Assembly: GCA_964408155.1 (NCBI GenBank)
Contig: CAYOYJ010000004.1
Span: forward strand, 1-36,081
Length of the DNA stretch: 36,081 nt
Reading direction: 5' to 3'
Origin: JAAYKM01 sp964408155
GTDB taxonomy: Bacteria > Desulfobacterota > Syntrophia > Syntrophales > JAAYKM01
Made by a program: the position numbers and the translations under genes. Position 1 is the stretch's first letter. Every line of letters starts with the position of its first letter. Under the pieces are notes generated by a model, which did no database searches, had not been told where the DNA came from, and was given only the letters and a program-made list of their open reading frames with translations. Positions 34,553 to 36,081 of the stretch are shown piece after piece.

Positions 34553-35476
34553 ATGGCGGCGCATCTTGATCTAAGTGTTGATATCGGCGGATTGAAAATA
34601 AAAAATCCGATCATGACGGCCTCAGGAACATTCGGCTACGGCGAAGAATATGCCCCCTTCATCGATCTGAATGACCTCGGAGCCATCATTGTCAAGGGTT
34701 TATCCCTCAATCCCCGCATGGGCAATCCGCCGCCCCGGATCATTGAAACGGCCGGCGGCATGCTCAACGCCATCGGTTTGCAGAATGTCGGCGTACAGGC
34801 ATTTATCGAAACGAAGCTCCCCTTCCTGAGAACCCTCGATGTCCCTGTTATCGCAAATATATTAGGTGAAACCCCCGACGATTATCAGCGCATCGCCGAA
34901 CTGCTGAGCCGCGTGGACGGCTTGCACGCCCTGGAGGTCAACATTTCCTGTCCCAATGTCAGCAAAGGGGGGATCGCATTCGGGGCCAACCCGGACATGG
35001 CGATGGACATTGTCAGACGGGTCAAAGCTGCTACATCCTTGCCGGTGATTGTCAAATTAACCCCTAATGTTACGGACATTACTGTCATCGCGGAGGCGGT
35101 CGAAGCGGCGGGGGCAAACGCGGTTTCTCTGATCAATACCATAACCGGCATGTCCATCGACGTTGAAAAGCGCATCCCTCACCTGAAAAACATCACAGGG
35201 GGACTGTCTGGGCCCGCCATCAAGCCCATTGCCCTGCGTATGGTGTGGCAAGTGGTCAACTGTGTTTCCATACCGGTCATCGGTATGGGGGGTATTATGG
35301 ACGCAAACGACGCGCTGGAATTCTTGGTGGCGGGAGCCACGGCGGTACAGATCGGAACAGCCAACTTCATCAATCCTCAATCGACCATCCTCATCTTAAA
35401 CGACATCATCTCGTTTATGGAGACGCATCACGTTCAGGATATTCATGAGCTGATCGGCAGCCTGCGCTGCTCATGA
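34553..35476 (+). CDS. pyrD: Dihydroorotate dehydrogenase, class 1B catalytic subunit
   Basis: 307 residues of the FMN-binding beta/alpha barrel. It starts with LSVDIGGLKIKNPIMTASGTFGYG. The catalytic base Cys133 sits in NISCPNVSKGG, where class 2 enzymes would have Ser; with PyrK next door this marks class 1B, which uses NAD rather than quinone. VIGMGGIMDANDALEFL and AVQIGTANF form the phosphate site. It oxidises dihydroorotate to orotate in the cytosol, suited to an anaerobe. ATG at 34553 with AGGAT about 13 bases upstream. It ends nine bases before the convergent glycine-zipper gene. Confidence 0.95.
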   Translation: MAAHLDLSVDIGGLKIKNPIMTASGTFGYGEEYAPFIDLNDLGAIIVKGLSLNPRMGNPPPRIIETAGGMLNAIGLQNVGVQAFIETKLPFLRTLDVPVIANILGETPDDYQRIAELLSRVDGLHALEVNISCPNVSKGGIAFGANPDMAMDIVRRVKAATSLPVIVKLTPNVTDITVIAEAVEAAGANAVSLINTITGMSIDVEKRIPHLKNITGGLSGPAIKPIALRMVWQVVNCVSIPVIGMGGIMDANDALEFLVAGATAVQIGTANFINPQSTILILNDIISFMETHHVQDIHELIGSLRCS

Positions 35477-35485
35477 AAACCAACG

Positions 35486-36081
35486 TTATGGCTCCAACTT
35501 CATGCTCAGATAATAAATCTGTCCCGTAGCGGCATTCCGGATCTGAATGCGCAATTCTTTAGCTGTTTTAGATTCACCGGGGAAAAAGATGAAACCATAG
35601 GCGATCTCCATGGGTCTGATCGGTCGATTTTCGAGCGAACGTTTCGTCAAATCGCTGTGAATCTTTTCCTGCACCTCACCGTCCGTTAAGCCTTTCGTCC
35701 CCCCGATAACGGCGCCGGCCGCCGCGCCGGCCGCCGCGCCTTTCATGGCAGCGTCCCCGACACTGGAACCCGATACAATTCCGATCGCCGCACCGATGAT
35801 CCCACCGGCAATCCCACCCAAGGCGCCATACTTGGCACTCTGGGGCAACACCTCGCCCATTTCCGTTTTTTTACTCAGTCGATCATAGGCGATATTTTGC
35901 TCCAGCACAGGCCAGGCATTGTTTTCAATGTCCAGCAAAAATGTTTGGGAGGAAATGATTTCGAGAGGATCTTTCCCTTGGTTTTCAAACACCACCGGCA
36001 CCGTAAGAACACACGCACCACGTTTATCGAATCCGAATGCTTCTCCTGATTTCTTCCGGTCGCTGTAGGCTTCGGCGCCCC
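35486..36081 (-). CDS. Glycine-zipper protein of unknown function, 5' end outside the window
   Basis: The frame is open from the stop at 35486 to the window edge, giving at least 197 residues, so the gene is partial. A GTG at 36001 could serve as start, but upstream residues (GFDKRGACVLTVPVVFENQG) read as one continuous strand-rich domain, so the true start is probably beyond 36081. A glycine- and alanine-rich stretch, YGALGGIAGGIIGAAIGIV then GAAAGAAAGAVIGGTKG, forms a glycine zipper that may insert in or associate with a membrane. Charged and strand-rich segments lie on either side. I do not recognise a named family. Its role may be in the envelope; a signal or lipobox would be in the missing part. 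Confidence 0.7.
   Translation of the reverse strand, partial: GAEAYSDRKKSGEAFGFDKRGACVLTVPVVFENQGKDPLEIISSQTFLLDIENNAWPVLEQNIAYDRLSKKTEMGEVLPQSAKYGALGGIAGGIIGAAIGIVSGSSVGDAAMKGAAAGAAAGAVIGGTKGLTDGEVQEKIHSDLTKRSLENRPIRPMEIAYGFIFFPGESKTAKELRIQIRNAATGQIYYLSMKLEP

Noticed and set aside
1..36081. CRISPR arrays, insertion sequences, integrase or attachment sites
   Set aside because: No regularly spaced repeats, transposase or integrase frames were seen. The tRNA-Asn has no partial copy nearby that would suggest an integration site.

Overview
The window looks like a chromosomal segment of an anaerobic deltaproteobacterium, and a Syntrophales/Syntrophus-like Desulfobacterota is my best guess. This rests on gene content: separate GlyQ and GlyS, the ybeX-lnt pair, a PyrK/PyrD (class 1B) dihydroorotate dehydrogenase, mannose-family PTS pieces in a Gram-negative, a GAF-PilB-type ATPase, and a flavodiiron protein with rubredoxin. 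It is inference; no 16S or marker search was possible. Coding density is high, almost everything is housekeeping, and I see no transposase, phage module, CRISPR array or integration scar.

Layout. 1-53 is the 5' part of a minus-strand tRNA-Leu(TAA) cut by the window edge. 196-2898 (-) is a GH57 hydrolase fused to a GT5-type glycogen synthase. 3077-7837 (+) holds an RssA-type patatin and an HrpA helicase. 7847-14119 is all minus strand: MltD (with its own terminated neighbour), then a radical SAM protein, CorC/YbeX, Lnt and PrfB read as a run. prfB carries the classic programmed +1 frameshift, and its start lies inside the lnt 3' end. 14120-14488 is the leader of the pyrimidine operon, with a strong promoter and an intrinsic terminator ahead of pyrR-pyrB-pyrC-recO (+). 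glyQ-glyS (+) and a GAF-GspE/PilB ATPase (+) follow. 23597-28115 is minus strand: mutS with a small YvlD-family membrane protein, and a flavodiiron protein with a short rubredoxin gene (26726-26884). 28295-28370 is tRNA-Asn(GTT), followed by recD and an overlapping CYTH-domain gene (+), with a Nudix hydrolase converging from the other strand. 31500-35476 (+) is a tight run of PTS EIIA-EIIB-EIIC, rimI, pyrK and pyrD. The window ends in a minus-strand glycine-zipper protein whose 5' end lies beyond the edge.

How they work together. De novo pyrimidine synthesis is represented twice: pyrR/pyrB/pyrC under a leader terminator, and pyrK/pyrD about 17 kb away behind PTS genes. Translation is represented by glyQS, prfB, rimI and two tRNAs. 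Envelope work is represented by lnt, mltD, corC and patatin. Genome maintenance is represented by mutS, recO and recD. The flavodiiron protein/rubredoxin pair fits oxygen or NO scavenging in an anaerobe. The most interesting points are regulatory or architectural rather than a new system: the prfB frameshift inside a gene overlap, the pyr leader with two mutually exclusive pairings, the GH57-GT5 fusion, the EIIABC set without an EIID, and RecD without RecB/RecC nearby.
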